Assembly (NCBI GenBank): GCA_022702545.1
Contig: JAHRBC010000005.1
Location: 372,001-436,000, forward strand
Origin: Phycomyces nitens
Lineage: Eukaryota; Mucoromycota; Mucoromycetes; Mucorales; Phycomycetaceae
DNA: 64,000 nt
Reading direction: 5' to 3'
In this document: positions 13,288-24,900 of the stretch, in pieces
Layout: every line of letters begins with the position of its first letter
Numbering within the stretch: the stretch's first letter is position 1
Translations under genes and position numbers: made by a program
The notes under the pieces: model-generated
Databases searched by the model: none
The model's input: the letters and a program-made list of their open reading frames with translations, nothing else
Told to the model about the DNA's origin: nothing

Positions 13288-15005
13288 TTAAATCTTTAGT
13301 CGCAACCCGAATCGTGTCCAAAGTGTCCAAGGGAAAAAGGTCATGGCTAGAATGTAGACAGAGCAGACAGCAAAGCTTACAAGTGTACTACAATACAAGG
13401 TCCTCATACTAAGATTAACCAGCCCAGTCAAGAGATTGGCCTAGGTCAATATAAAAGCTCATTAATTAAACCATATCAATAAACCACTTTGCTTGGATTA
13501 CTTACAACCAGAAAAGTAACCAGTCCATTTTGGTTCATAGCAAACAACAGACTTGGTCCTTGGCTGTTTACTTTAAACTTGTCATCTACAAACACAAGTG
13601 TGGCCAATAGCAGCATATTGAAGGCAACAACCCACAGTACATAGGGCCCATTTGCCTACAAGGATTGCATCAATAAAGGTATAATTCGGGTCAATCTATT
13701 TACCAAGCGACGAGACACGGCGAAATCCGTTGTTCCTGTCCAGACTATAAACACGGCCCAATAGACAATGGCTCTCTTGATCAATTGGCGTCCAGTGGGG
13801 CATCTATCCTCTTCTTCCTTGTACTTTTTGAATATGATCAAACCAGAATCCAGTCCGAGTAAGAATATTGACAGGTATCCTATATATATATATATAAACA
13901 TCAGTAAATACCACCTAAATCCCAATAATAATCACTCACCAAAGAAACTAAACACTCCTTCCTTGTTTGCACTCAAAAGATCCACCCTAGGTGCCTCTAG
14001 TATCCATGTCTCGAGACCACACTGAAGTGCCGTCTCATATACTGCATGGCCATGAACATCTTTCTTATATTTGATCAACCCACTTACATACACCTACTCC
14101 TAAAGCAAGCACTCCAAATGAAGCATATTTCTGGAGGAAACTGACAAGTGTGACAAAGCAAGGCAGGAAACCAAGAGTAAAGAAAAAGTTCCAATGCAGC
14201 CCGTATTCAGATGTGTGGGTCTACAACATATTTTCCTTAGCCTCTCTCTTTTTTTTTGTACACTAGTGATCTCTCATATTACCTGGTAATCAACTCCCTT
14301 TGTCAGAACCAGTCGTAGGCCACCCAAGACAAGAATCGGCAAGGAAGATTTAAAGGACTGCAAAAGAGCCTTTGATTTTGATATAGAGCTGCCAGAAAGA
14401 TAGGCACGAGATGACACTAATCCAGAAGAGAATACAAAGGATCCAACTCCAACATCCATCTACAGACACAGTAAATATCATCACCACCACCACTCTAAAG
14501 ATAACCAATTGACTTTCCAGCGATGTTCCAAAGGTCTCTACTTTAGCAAAACGGCGAGGGAAGATGGGGAAATCGACAGCCAAGATAGCAATACATGTCA
14601 TGATCATTGTGCTGCCTCGATAGACTGTCAAGTATGATTTGAACATTGATTGCTTGTCTTGGTAAAATGTCGATGGAACTGTCAGATAGTACAAAAGAGC
14701 ACTAGCCAGCAGAATGGCAATTGATACTAATTGTGTATAGTCTGCCGCAATTGTCTGGCACAAGAATGTTGGCAGGCAATAGATCAACACTTGAGCCCAG
14801 TAGGTGTGGACAAGCTTGATGTTGGCCCTGGAAAGACATGACCAAAGAATGTGGGATGCCTTTATTTTATTATTAAAATTCTTTAAAGTCTTGCACTTAC
14901 AACAGAGCTAAAACAGATTGAGATCACTTCAGATGTTGATCCTCCTGTGCAATCCGAGACCCATGCTTCTTGGGCCTTTTTATACTCTTCGTTGGTAATG
15001 TTCAT
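13288..15005 (-). CDS. GWT1: GPI-anchored wall transfer protein Gwt1 (inositol acyltransferase, PIG-W)
   Basis: Eight exons (14901-15005, 14506-14859, 14283-14459, 14088-14220, 13940-14041, 13704-13879, 13506-13655, 13288-13440) join in phase to 449 residues. Gwt1 acylates the inositol of GlcN-PI in the endoplasmic reticulum, an early step of GPI-anchor synthesis needed to deliver wall mannoproteins. Diagnostic blocks are present: the N-terminal [15 protein letters not shown], the [19 protein letters not shown] loop with [69 protein letters not shown] and the C-terminal [10 protein letters not shown]. Around a dozen hydrophobic segments fit its polytopic structure. Introns are very short (41 and 46 bases for the first two). 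The junction after FGTSL retains four extra residues if the GTTATC donor is used. The start is 365 bases from the divergent eS25 start. Confidence 0.95.
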
Positions 15006-15181
15006 TCAACAAGGGAAGAAGAGGGTCCGATTATGATTGAAACTCAACCCCAAAAAAAAAAGAAAGAACCCTTTGTATTAGTTTTGTATTGATAAAAGAA
15101 AGCACACTCAGACTTGGCTGGTGTGTATCGAGTGTCTTTTCAAAGGGTTGAAGAACAAGAGGCTTTCGTATACACATCTTA

Positions 15182-15212
<31 letters not shown>

Positions 15213-15370
15213 AAATGGGTAGGGGAAATTTGGGCCAAGGATATATTAGTTCGGCAGCCGGGCTTGTTAGTGGAGGGGAACCAGGCGGGCGGGGAAGATG
15301 GAGGTGGGTGTAAAAGTAAGAGGATTGCCCAACCAAATTCATCTTCCTCTTAACCTATCCTTATTGAACA
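15006..15370. promoter_or_regulatory. Shared promoter region between GWT1 and eS25
   Basis: The two genes are transcribed away from each other from this 365-base gap. It contains a (TA)n tract (about 15183-15212) and a GC-richer stretch (about 15250-15310) that stands out from the surrounding AT-rich DNA and may hold binding sites. Specific elements cannot be named. Confidence 0.45.
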
Positions 15371-15929
15371 ATGGTGCGTACATCAACATCAACAACAGCA
15401 ACACCACATAGATGAGAACATAAAAAACGTCGATGGATGAATTGATGGATACGATGGATGAATACGATGGATTGACTAGAGATTTATTTTTTGGATGGAT
15501 CGTGCTTTTTTTTTCTGTATTGTAGGCCAAGAAGGACGTTGCCGCCAAGCCTAGCTCTTCCTCTGGAGGAAAGAAGGCCAAGAAGAAGTGGTCTGCCAAG
15601 AAGGTCAAGGACAAGTCTAACAACTTGGTTGTCCTCGACAAGCCTACCCACGAGCGTTTGTTCAAGGAGGTTCCTACCTACAAGCTCATTTCTCAGTCTG
15701 TCCTCGTCGATCGTCTGAGACTCAACGGTTCCTTGGCTCGCATTGCCATCCGTGAGCTCGAGGCCCAGGGTTTGATCAAGCCCTTGTCCCGCCACCACGC
15801 CCAGGTTATCTACAGTACGTGTATACTAGAAACTATAGAAATGGGACTAATGAGTGTATTATAGCCCGTGCTACTGGTGATGAGAAGGCTGCCCCTGCTG
15901 CTGACAAGGCCGAGTCTGATGAAGAGTAA
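15371..15929 (+). CDS. RPS25: 40S ribosomal protein eS25 (RPS25)
   Basis: Exon 1 is the ATG alone (15371-15373). A 152-base intron beginning GTGCGT follows, then exons 15526-15814 and 15865-15929, giving 118 residues. The sequence starts with a lysine-rich tail (AKKDVAAKP, then GGKKAKKKWSAKKVKDK) and continues with the winged-helix core: VVLDKPTHERLFKEVPTYKL, SVLVDRLRLNGSLARIAIRE and a GLIKPLSRHHAQVIY end. eS25 sits in the head of the small subunit near the E and P sites. Codon use is strongly biased to C-ending codons, unlike neighbouring genes, as expected for a highly expressed ribosomal gene. An intron directly after the start codon is common among ribosomal protein genes of fungi. Confidence 0.97.
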
Positions 15930-16530
15930 ATAGGATCTTTTTTCTCGAATTAAACTTCTCTAAAAAGAACTTGCGCTTGGATTTCCCAACTTTTAATCAA
16001 AAAAAATAAAAGCGGTTCATACTGTGATTCGATAAAAAGTATAATCATATCACAAATATCAAACTCAAGTAAATGCACACGTAGAAAACGATCAGTTTGC
16101 AAGACATGATTGAAATACCGCCTAGTATGATATATACACATACACACATACACACATACAGATACCTTTTTATATATATATAAATATATATATACATATA
16201 TTTATTATATAATAATAATAATATTATATTATTATTATTTTTTAATTATTCTACTTGTTCAACAAAATAACTATTTCTTCTTCCTCTTCTTCTCTTAATA
16301 TATGCGTGTATATATATAACATATATCTATACCTATGTATATATAGCTGTATAAATATCAAAAAGAAGTATTTATCCATTAAAGACATACACGACCCAGA
16401 AATCTTTACATTTATTGCACTGCCGAAACAAACAAAACAAAAAAGAATCAATATTTCTTTCACTATCTAATCGTCCTCTGCCTCCTCTTATCTGTGCTCC
16501 ATAATCCACCGTTTAAAACAACAACAACTA
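15930..16530. other. Spacer upstream of the LRR gene
   Basis: It holds the eS25 3' flank and TA/TAA microsatellites (about 16165-16240). The last 80 bases, pyrimidine-rich then ACAACAACAACTA before the ATG, look like the LRR gene leader. No coding sequence is supported. Confidence 0.5.
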
Positions 16531-18456
16531 ATGTCTATTATTCCCGGTGAGCAGTTTATTCGTACATTGACCCATTACCTCGATTCCAACCAAGGACGAT
16601 TGTTGTCATCCAGCTCGAGTCCGACATCGTCATTCTATGGAGAGGATGGGATGAAGGGTGTCATGAGTGGTATAATGAACAGTGGCAATAACCTACTACG
16701 GAGAACTTCCATGCCGGCCCAGAAACAAGGTGGTCTTGGGGGACTGGTGCCTTACATGTCCTTGTTAGCGGCGGCAACCACAGCCTCCAACAGCACAGGC
16801 TGGGCAGCAGCAACATCATATATGCCCAAACGCCCTTGCTTGACACTAGATATCCACCACCTCTATTTCTTGCTGGTCCAATTTGAACACTCGGGCCTTG
16901 ATATCGGGGACCCTGCCTTGCTCGGTCCGTTACCAGACGGGGGTACAGTCGAGACAGAGACATCGGCAACTATGGGAGAAGCACCTTCAATCATGTCCGT
17001 CAACTCCATAGCCTCGACGCTCTCGACGCTCTCATTGTCCACCCACTGGAACTTTTGGCGCCAACAACCTCAGCAAGACAAGCCGATTCACATGGACATT
17101 GAGCATATCTACAACTACTTTGCAAACATAACTGCCCTACGACTTCACATGAGTGTTGTCGTGGATCCCCACACGGGCATAACGCGGAGTGGGCAGCGGA
17201 CCATTGCAGGCTACGAAACGCCGCTCCCTCAGGATGGTTCGGTAGTGCTGTCTCTCTTGCCCTTTAAGCGACTCACCAGCCTTGAATTGGCTAATGTACA
17301 CCCCCGTGTGGTTGCCGACTGGACCGACCTGAGCAAGTGCTTGGTGCGGCTGGTCGTCAAGGGTGCCAATGTCGAGGACTGTGCTTCAGTACTGGCAAAC
17401 GACAGCTGGGACCGATTGAGGTACCTTAGTCTCCAGGACAACAGCATTACTACTCTTGACACCCAAGCAATGGCGCAGATACGTCCTGTCAGCCACCTTA
17501 ACCTCAGCAACAACCTGCTGATTGATGTGCCTACTGCCCTGTCCACCCTGTTCAACCTCCAGTCGCTTCAGCTGGCCCACAACATGATCTCATCTGTCAC
17601 AGGAATCAACACCATCCTCGGAAATATTCTCGAACTGGATCTCAGTGGCAACAGAATCGTTCAGCTGGCAGGGCTGGACCGTCTCTGGGCACTCGAGCGC
17701 CTAGACCTGCGAGATAACCAGATTGAAGACTGTGCAGAGGTTGGACGACTGACCAGCCTGCCAAACATTACAGACATTTGGATATCGGGCAACCCATTCA
17801 CAGTTGTCCAGCCAGACTACCGTGTCCAGATCTTCAAGGCATTTGCAGATGTCCAGATCGATATCCGTCTTGACGGCTCAACGCCTTCTTTTCTCGAGCG
17901 CAGAAAAGTCAATCCTGACAAGACTGACACGGCAGCTCCACCTGCAGCCGTAGTTGCTGGTCAGAGCAACAGCACTGATACTGCCACCTGGCCGGCTGCA
18001 CATGCGGGTGAAGACGAGAAGCCGGACGGTCCGAATGTGGAGGCTCCGATTGCAATGGTCAAGCCAAAGACAAAGAAGAACAAGCGTCTTATCCGCTTGG
18101 GACAGACTGATGACCACACAACTGATCCGCCCAACAGACCTGATCGACGAATGTCCCGGATTGCTGAGCTTGAACAGGCTGTCCAAAATGAGACATTGGC
18201 CCGTCGATCATCGCGTCGTCCTCGGTCATCGGTGCGCCGTAGTCGTTCTCCCGGACAACAGTCAACCAAGAGCTCCAAGAGCTCCAAGCAAAACCGGTCA
18301 TTGTCTCCCTTTACCGACCGAACTGATGACGTCTTTCGACGCAAGATTGAAGCCATTCGCCAAGAAGCAGGCACAGAATGGCTACGTGTGATCCAAGAAA
18401 TGGAGCTCCATGAACAGCAGGAGCCAAGACAAGACAAGACTTCTTTAACAAACTAA
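16531..18456 (+). CDS. Leucine-rich repeat protein resembling STK11IP/nischarin-type LRR proteins
   Basis: A single 641-residue open frame without introns. After a divergent N-terminus (about 1-220, with Ser/Gly-rich spacers), six to eight leucine-rich repeats run from about 245 to 430. They include LRYLSLQDNSI, VSHLNLSNNLL, LQSLQLAHNMI, ILELDLSGNRI and LERLDLRDNQI, and end in an LRR cap with a conserved WISGNPF. The C-terminus (440-641) is charged and disordered with an Arg/Ser-rich stretch. The arrangement of an N-terminal helical region, SDS22-like repeats and the GNPF cap recalls STK11IP, an LKB1- and lysosome-associated protein, but the assignment is by overall pattern only. The ATG lies in an AAC-rich leader. 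It is the only long intronless gene besides the F-box gene. Confidence 0.75.
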   Translation: MSIIPGEQFIRTLTHYLDSNQGRLLSSSSSPTSSFYGEDGMKGVMSGIMNSGNNLLRRTSMPAQKQGGLGGLVPYMSLLAAATTASNSTGWAAATSYMPKRPCLTLDIHHLYFLLVQFEHSGLDIGDPALLGPLPDGGTVETETSATMGEAPSIMSVNSIASTLSTLSLSTHWNFWRQQPQQDKPIHMDIEHIYNYFANITALRLHMSVVVDPHTGITRSGQRTIAGYETPLPQDGSVVLSLLPFKRLTSLELANVHPRVVADWTDLSKCLVRLVVKGANVEDCASVLANDSWDRLRYLSLQDNSITTLDTQAMAQIRPVSHLNLSNNLLIDVPTALSTLFNLQSLQLAHNMISSVTGINTILGNILELDLSGNRIVQLAGLDRLWALERLDLRDNQIEDCAEVGRLTSLPNITDIWISGNPFTVVQPDYRVQIFKAFADVQIDIRLDGSTPSFLERRKVNPDKTDTAAPPAAVVAGQSNSTDTATWPAAHAGEDEKPDGPNVEAPIAMVKPKTKKNKRLIRLGQTDDHTTDPPNRPDRRMSRIAELEQAVQNETLARRSSRRPRSSVRRSRSPGQQSTKSSKSSKQNRSLSPFTDRTDDVFRRKIEAIRQEAGTEWLRVIQEMELHEQQEPRQDKTSLTN

Positions 18457-18880
18457 AAACAGTCAATGAACAGTTTATTTTTTATTATACAAGAAAATAT
18501 CGCTTTAATTTCTTTATTTTTGGATTTCTCAATAACCATCATCATTTTACCTTCATATCCTTACATTTCTTTGTATGCCACCCACACACATATATATATA
18601 TTTATATATATATTAGGCTCCATTGTCTTTCATACACTTTCAACCTCTTAATACATTCTTTTTTTTTTGTTTTTTTCTGTTTAAACATTTTGTACGTTAA
18701 AAGCCACGCACATGAAACGCTCCCATCCTCTTTCTTATTTTATTATAATACCAATGTATATTTTATATGCACTATTCTTAATAGGATCGTTTTATATATT
18801 GTCTACAAAACATAAATGGGAATTCACTTGTTCTTTCCTTTACCTTTCAACTCTTGGACGTTGTATATACCCTTGTCAGC
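18457..18880. other. Spacer before the acyltransferase gene
   Basis: AT-rich DNA with a short TA tract near 18592-18614 and T-runs. It holds the 3' flank of the LRR gene and the promoter of the acyltransferase. No gene is seen. Confidence 0.45.
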
Positions 18881-21528
18881 ATGTCAAAGGCATCATACGA
18901 CCTTGCCCTCTGGCTATTCAATCTCATGATCGACATCTTCTTTCGCGAGGTCCGACCAAGAGGATCTCACAAGATCCCTCAGCAAGGGCCTGTCATATTT
19001 GTGGTTGCTCCTCATGCTAATCAAGTAAGCAACCTATCCATTGCAATTTATATAATTTACCCAAATCCTCTCTAGTTTGTCGATCCCATAATCCTTATGC
19101 GGGAATGCAAAAGACGCGTTTCATTCCTCATTGCCGAGAAATCGATGCATCAAAAGGGAGTCGGCACCTTTGCTCGAATGGTCAATGCCAGTAAGGATAT
19201 TAAATTGTCTAGACAGCCCATTGTTAACATTACTGCCAGTTCCCGTCATTCGTCCCCAAGATTCAGCTGTTCCTGGTAAAGGCCTGGTCCAACTCCTCGA
19301 TCGCGGACTTCCTCTAATGATCACTGGCACAAACACCGAATTTCTATCTCAACTAAAGCCAAGAGACTCAATTGTCTTGCCTGGTGGTGCTGGAGTAGCC
19401 GAGGTGGCCAGGGTTATGTCTGATACCCAGCTAGAGCTCTCCAAGGAATTCAAGGAGCTCAAGGCACTCGAGTTACTCAATTCGTCGGCCAATGGAACAA
19501 GCTATAAATGCATGCCCCACATTGAACAAGGATCTGTATATGAGCAAGTGTATGAACAGCTCTATCGTAATGGCTGTATCACTGTGTTCCCCGAGGGAGG
19601 AAGCCATGACCGGGCCGAGATTCTTCCTCTCAAAGGTAAGGATCTCAAGTCATTCTTTTTTCTTTTTTTTTAAATAACTGTTCATTGTTGTGATGTAGCG
19701 GGTGTAACATTGATGGCCTTGGGCGCCATGGCAAAATATCCTGGTCTGGACGTCAAGATTGTGCCCTGTGGATTAAACTACTTCCATGCCCACAGATTCC
19801 GGTCTAGAGCCGTAATTGAGTTTGGGACTCCTTTGACCATCTCGGCCGAAATGGTCGACATGTACAAGCGTGGAGGAAGTGACAAGAGAGAAGCCTGTGG
19901 AAAGCTATTGGACACAATATATGGTGCCCTCAAGAGTGTCACCGTTAATGCAGGGAGTTACGAAACACTTATGGTATACCAAATAATCTACCCAATTATC
20001 CAGCGCCTTCCCCCAACAATCTTTACCTTTTAGTTGATCCAAGCAGGCCGACGCCTCTATAAGCCTGCCCACCGCAAACTGCGTATCTCCCAGGTTGTCG
20101 ATCTCAACCGACGGTTCCTAATCGGCTATAACCTGTTCAAAGACGACCCCAAGGTTATTGATCTCCAACAAAAAGTATTAGCCTACAATCAGTTACTTAA
20201 ATACCATGGGATCAAAGACCACCAGGTCTCCAAAACAAGTGTAGGTGGTAGGAAACGCACAGCCGGTCTAATTCTGAAGCGTATCTGCATAATCACCTTG
20301 TTGGCCTTGTGGGCATTTCCTGGGTAAGACAATCTTATCTGCAGACCATACGCCTAGAATTAACCTTTTTGATAAAGTGGTCTCTTGAATCTCCCGGTGG
20401 CCGTATTGGCAAAGGTTATAAGCCAGCGTAAAGCAGCAGGTAAAGATATTGCTACGGATTTTATGTGTTTTATGTGCTTAATATTGTTTTATAGCTGCCT
20501 TGAAGGGCTCTACAGTCAAGATTGCCGGCAGAGATGTTCTGGCAACCTGGAAACTCTTGGTTGGTCTGGTGGTGCTACCAGCCCTCTATGCGTTTTATAG
20601 TTTTATCATGCTAGTTGTTGTGCTCCAGACTGATCTAGATCCTGTCTGGAAAACCCTTCTTCCTATCGCCACCTGGATTCTGCTTCCATTTGTATCCTAT
20701 GCCAGTCTACGGTTTGGTGAAATTGGACATGATATGGTCAAGTAAGTCAACCCAATTCCATAGCCATCCTAAACCAGCCAATTGACTCGTATTCAAGATC
20801 ACTCAAGCCAAGCATAATGGCACTCTTGGATCCTGATGCAGCCAAGACGCTTTGTATCAATCGAGAAACCCTCTCACGTGACATCACCGACCTCATTAAT
20901 GAATACGGTCCCAGAATATTCCCAGACTTTGATGGTGGGTGGGATACCAGACCATTCAAGACTATAGACTAACCATTCAATAGCTGAATATATCCGTCGC
21001 ATATCCCAGCCTATACCCAGTCCCTCCATAAGTAGATCCTCTAGCTCAGTGGGACTACCCTGGACAAACACTCAAAGCAAGCTTCCAAAGATTGCAAGTG
21101 GATTCTTGCAACAGGCTGCCCGCATGGATTGGTTGGACGACAAGAATATCTTTAACTGGGGCAGAACAGAAGAATCTGATGCCGATGACTTTTACTTTCT
21201 TGATCGGTTCACCAGTTTCCGTAGCAATGGAGCACGGAGCAGGAGAGGATCTACCAGTGAAGAGACTTCTTTTGATCAGATTGGCTCGTCGTCTAAGCAA
21301 AGCAGTAGAAACAGAAGCCGGGCAGGTAGCTTTGTCAATGGTCTATTAAGCATGGAGGGTTTCAAGATTGAGTCCATGACAAGCCTGCCGCCCCCATCAA
21401 AGACATCCCAGCGCCCAATCTTCAGAATTGATGATATTGAAGAAAATAGCTCAGAAGTAGTTGATTCGCTTGATATTGCCCCTAGCCCATCCGACAAAGA
21501 GTTAATAGAGACAAAAAAGACTGTTTAA
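18881..21528 (+). CDS. Glycerol-3-phosphate / dihydroxyacetone-phosphate acyltransferase, Sct1/Gpt2 type
   Basis: Nine exons (18881-19024, 19076-19190, 19240-19635, 19699-19973, 20034-20323, 20378-20439, 20495-20741, 20798-20934, 20984-21528) join in phase to 736 residues. The enzyme makes lysophosphatidic acid (or its dihydroxyacetone form) at the ER as the first committed step of glycerolipid synthesis. Motifs: PHANQFVDP (44-52, catalytic His and Asp), IPVIRPQD, FPEGGSHDR (acyl-acceptor binding) and VPCGLNYFHAHRFRSRA. A family-typical insertion separates motif II from III. Two hydrophobic stretches follow the catalytic domain (LKRICIITLLALWAFPG and the stretch around LLVGLVVLPALYAFYSF). The C-terminal 150 residues are Ser/Arg-rich and probably phosphorylated, as in yeast Sct1 and Gpt2. 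The ATG at 18881 precedes a hydrophobic helix. Confidence 0.93.
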
Positions 21529-21886
21529 GAATTCTCTATAAATTCAAACCAACAGATAATTCTGGTGTATAGATTTAATGTGTCTGGAGGACAGTCCTAC
21601 ATTTTTTATGGGATTTAACAACCTAGCAGATTTTTGGCATGCGTTTATTGCGCCACAGGCACTGCATGGTACATGTGTTTATGCACAGAGTCATTCACTA
21701 CCTTTTGGCATACATTTAGCCCTCGAGATTTGAATTCCTAGCCAAAAGCAATGGATATCAAATCTGTTACAAACTACACATCTTTTTTTTAGGAAAAGAA
21801 AATGGAGTTCAAGTGTCTAGCAATTATGGGCTCTATGAAACGTTTTTGTTACTTTGAAAACAGATTACTTTTATTAAAGAATACCC

Positions 21887-21930
<44 letters not shown>

Positions 21931-24900
21931 TATTTCTAGAGCCCTTTACTGCAGCCCAATTATTGTTGTTTGAAAAAGAGCCAAAGTTTATTTCATAGTT
22001 TGAGAGTGGTAGGATTGTTTGGCTATCTAATTCCAGTAATACCCCCAACTGATATTCCAAAAATGAATATCTCCAACAACGATTTACAGTGCCATCAAAC
22101 ACTGAAAAGAGACTGGTACACCAGAACCTAGAGATGGGAACTCTCTCCCCCAAAAAAAAATGGCTTTGCATCACATATTACAATGCTTTGTCTGTGTAAG
22201 GTATAATCAACTTATTCATATTACCAAGACAAAAATGCTCCAAATAGTATATATCTATCCCAAACGCGACCTTTGGGAAAAAGAAGTATCAGCTGTACTG
22301 TGCTAAACTTGAATCTAAACCCAACTTTGGCATTAAATGTTGGGGTAAGGTAGGGTAGTGTGGTCATATCAGTCCGGATTAAAGGTAAAAGCCAATGGTC
22401 CTGACGAATTTGTAGTTTGTAATCCTAAAGAGAGATATCAATAGAGACACAGTCTTGCAACTAGAAAATATAACATAAAGTATCCTGTGATAATATAGAG
22501 CTGGCAGTCTTGGTCCCTTGTGATTTATTGAAGGATCATTTGGCCAAGATGTCCATGTCAACTAAAAAGGACTTTTTATCATTGAAAAAATAGTTTTTGA
22601 GATGCAACAATTTAACTATTTGACATTCCAAAGTCCCAATATCTACCTAACCGACTATTGTTTAGATGGTTGTAAAATTACATTTGTCAAAGTGGAGGCT
22701 TTAATGAAACACATGGTGGCTACACTAGGTATTTGTAGCTTGATTTTTACTTTTTTTGCATTATAATATCAATATTACTATTAGTAAAAGCACCAAGTTT
22801 CAATACACTTTCTTTTGTTTTGTTTAAAAAATATAATAAAGAAAAGGTTGATATTTACTTCATAATTAGAAACTGAGAATATTAATGATACTCTCAGACT
22901 TTGGACTCGCAAGTTTGCAAGTACCACTTTAATGTCGGCATTAAAGGTTATTATTTTTTATATATAGATGGTTAATCTTTTGTTCCATGTTCTAAATAAA
23001 TTAACATGCTAGTTACTTTTTTCTTCTTGGTAGCCATTTAAACAAAATGACGCGAGACTTTTGCTATAGAGACTGAAAAAAAGGGACACAAACTATTGAA
23101 AGCCTATTTAACATGTATTAACTTTTTCTTTAAAAATGACAATACTTTCAAGAAGAAGAAGAAGAAAAAGGGAAACTAGTAATGGTACTAGTACTAGTAC
23201 CTTTTCCCAATCTTGTTCTAATTGGCAGATTTTTTTTGTCTTGGTAGCCAATGCAGTGTTATCGCTCTTTACGGCTGCATCTTATTTATTGTGCATCTCC
23301 CTCGTGGTGTATTGCTGCTGCAACCATGCGAGAAGTTTTATGCCAAACATTACACGAGTAAAAAGAGGTTTGAAAATCTCTATACACAAAATGATATTCA
23401 ACTCGAGTTGGGCTGCCGTCTTTGCATTTATCTCGAGGTTATTACAAATCCAGAGTTGGTTCCAAGGCTATATTTCTCTAACAAAAGCAAGTGAGTTTGC
23501 TCTTGTCAAATGTACCATTTCTTTTGATTTCCCCTCCCCCTAGTCTGCAGTACGCCTGCATTTATACTAATATACCGTTAATGTAAGATGCTGTAAACAT
23601 TGGTAAAAAGCTGCTAAACCCTTTCTTTTCATCTTTACAATTCATGTGTGGCTTTTTTGTTTAGGTGACAAGAACATCCAGACCAGGCCTAGCATCTATA
23701 AATAAAGCAGCTATATTCTTGACGCTAAAAGATGCATAGAATGTACCTTGTATTTGAGTATGTAATAAAAGTAATAGAGCCATATATTGGGTGGAGATGA
23801 AAAAAAAATAGACTATCTGGGATTTCCATTTGTATATAAGCCCTCTGAGCATATTCTAATATAATATGCAATGTATGTAAAGGCTGCTAATAGACAAATA
23901 AATTCAACTAAAGCCTTGTAGGCAATAACAAGCCTTGGATTAAAGTAATATAAAACACTCAAAGATATAAAGAACCAAGTCAAGCAGTAGACAGACCCAT
24001 TGTGGTCCCTAAATAGTTAATATCAAGAGAAACCACAATAAATAGATACACTTCTTTAAAGCCACTAAAATCTAAGGCAGTATTATTCAAAACACACGAG
24101 CTGTGAAGTGACATATCAAAGGCTTTGATGAATTATACTACATAGATTACCAGACTTTTTGACTATTATCAATCTTTACATTTCCAAAGGGCTGTTTACC
24201 AAAAATAAACGCTTCCAACTATGGTGCTCAGATTTTTTTTCTTTTATCATTTTCCTTTTATTCCGGTCTGATGACAGTTTCAAGATATGGCTTGCGCGTG
24301 AAACGCTCGCAGCATCTCCGGGTTTGCTTTCCTAGTCCTTTGTCGAGGGTTAGTTTGTATGTCTTTGATTCCTTAAATATGGTCCATCTATTTTGTTCTT
24401 GTTATTTTGAATATATGCTTATTATTTACATGTAACAAGTGTTCACAAGTATTCACAAGGGAGTGTTTATGTCTAGGCTGACCACAGTCAGTACATTTTT
24501 CAATAGCTCCCATAAATATACAAATAAAATAATGTCGTTATTAAATGTGACCAATACATAACAGGGATTAAACGCAATGCAATAGCAAAACTATCCTATA
24601 CAAGTTTTAATATGTACCTGTCTTTGACATGATGCACTGGTTCAAGGTACATCAGATATACACGTTATAGATTAGTTGATAAAGAAGTCGAAAATAAATA
24701 AAATATAAAATAAAATTGTCAATGATAATCGATAGATGTACATATTAACGGTTGATCATACTCCAGACTATTGACCAAATAGTGTTCAAACCGATCACTA
24801 GACTGCAATATGAATATTCAGCAAGAATGCATATTGTACAAATTGCTTGTCAGTACGATAAAATTAGTCTTTACAGAACAAAACAAGTAGAATGACTAGT

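Noticed and set aside
17954..18437. Overlapping frames of 145-158 residues within the LRR gene
   Set aside because: Alternate-frame readings of its Arg/Ser-rich tail.
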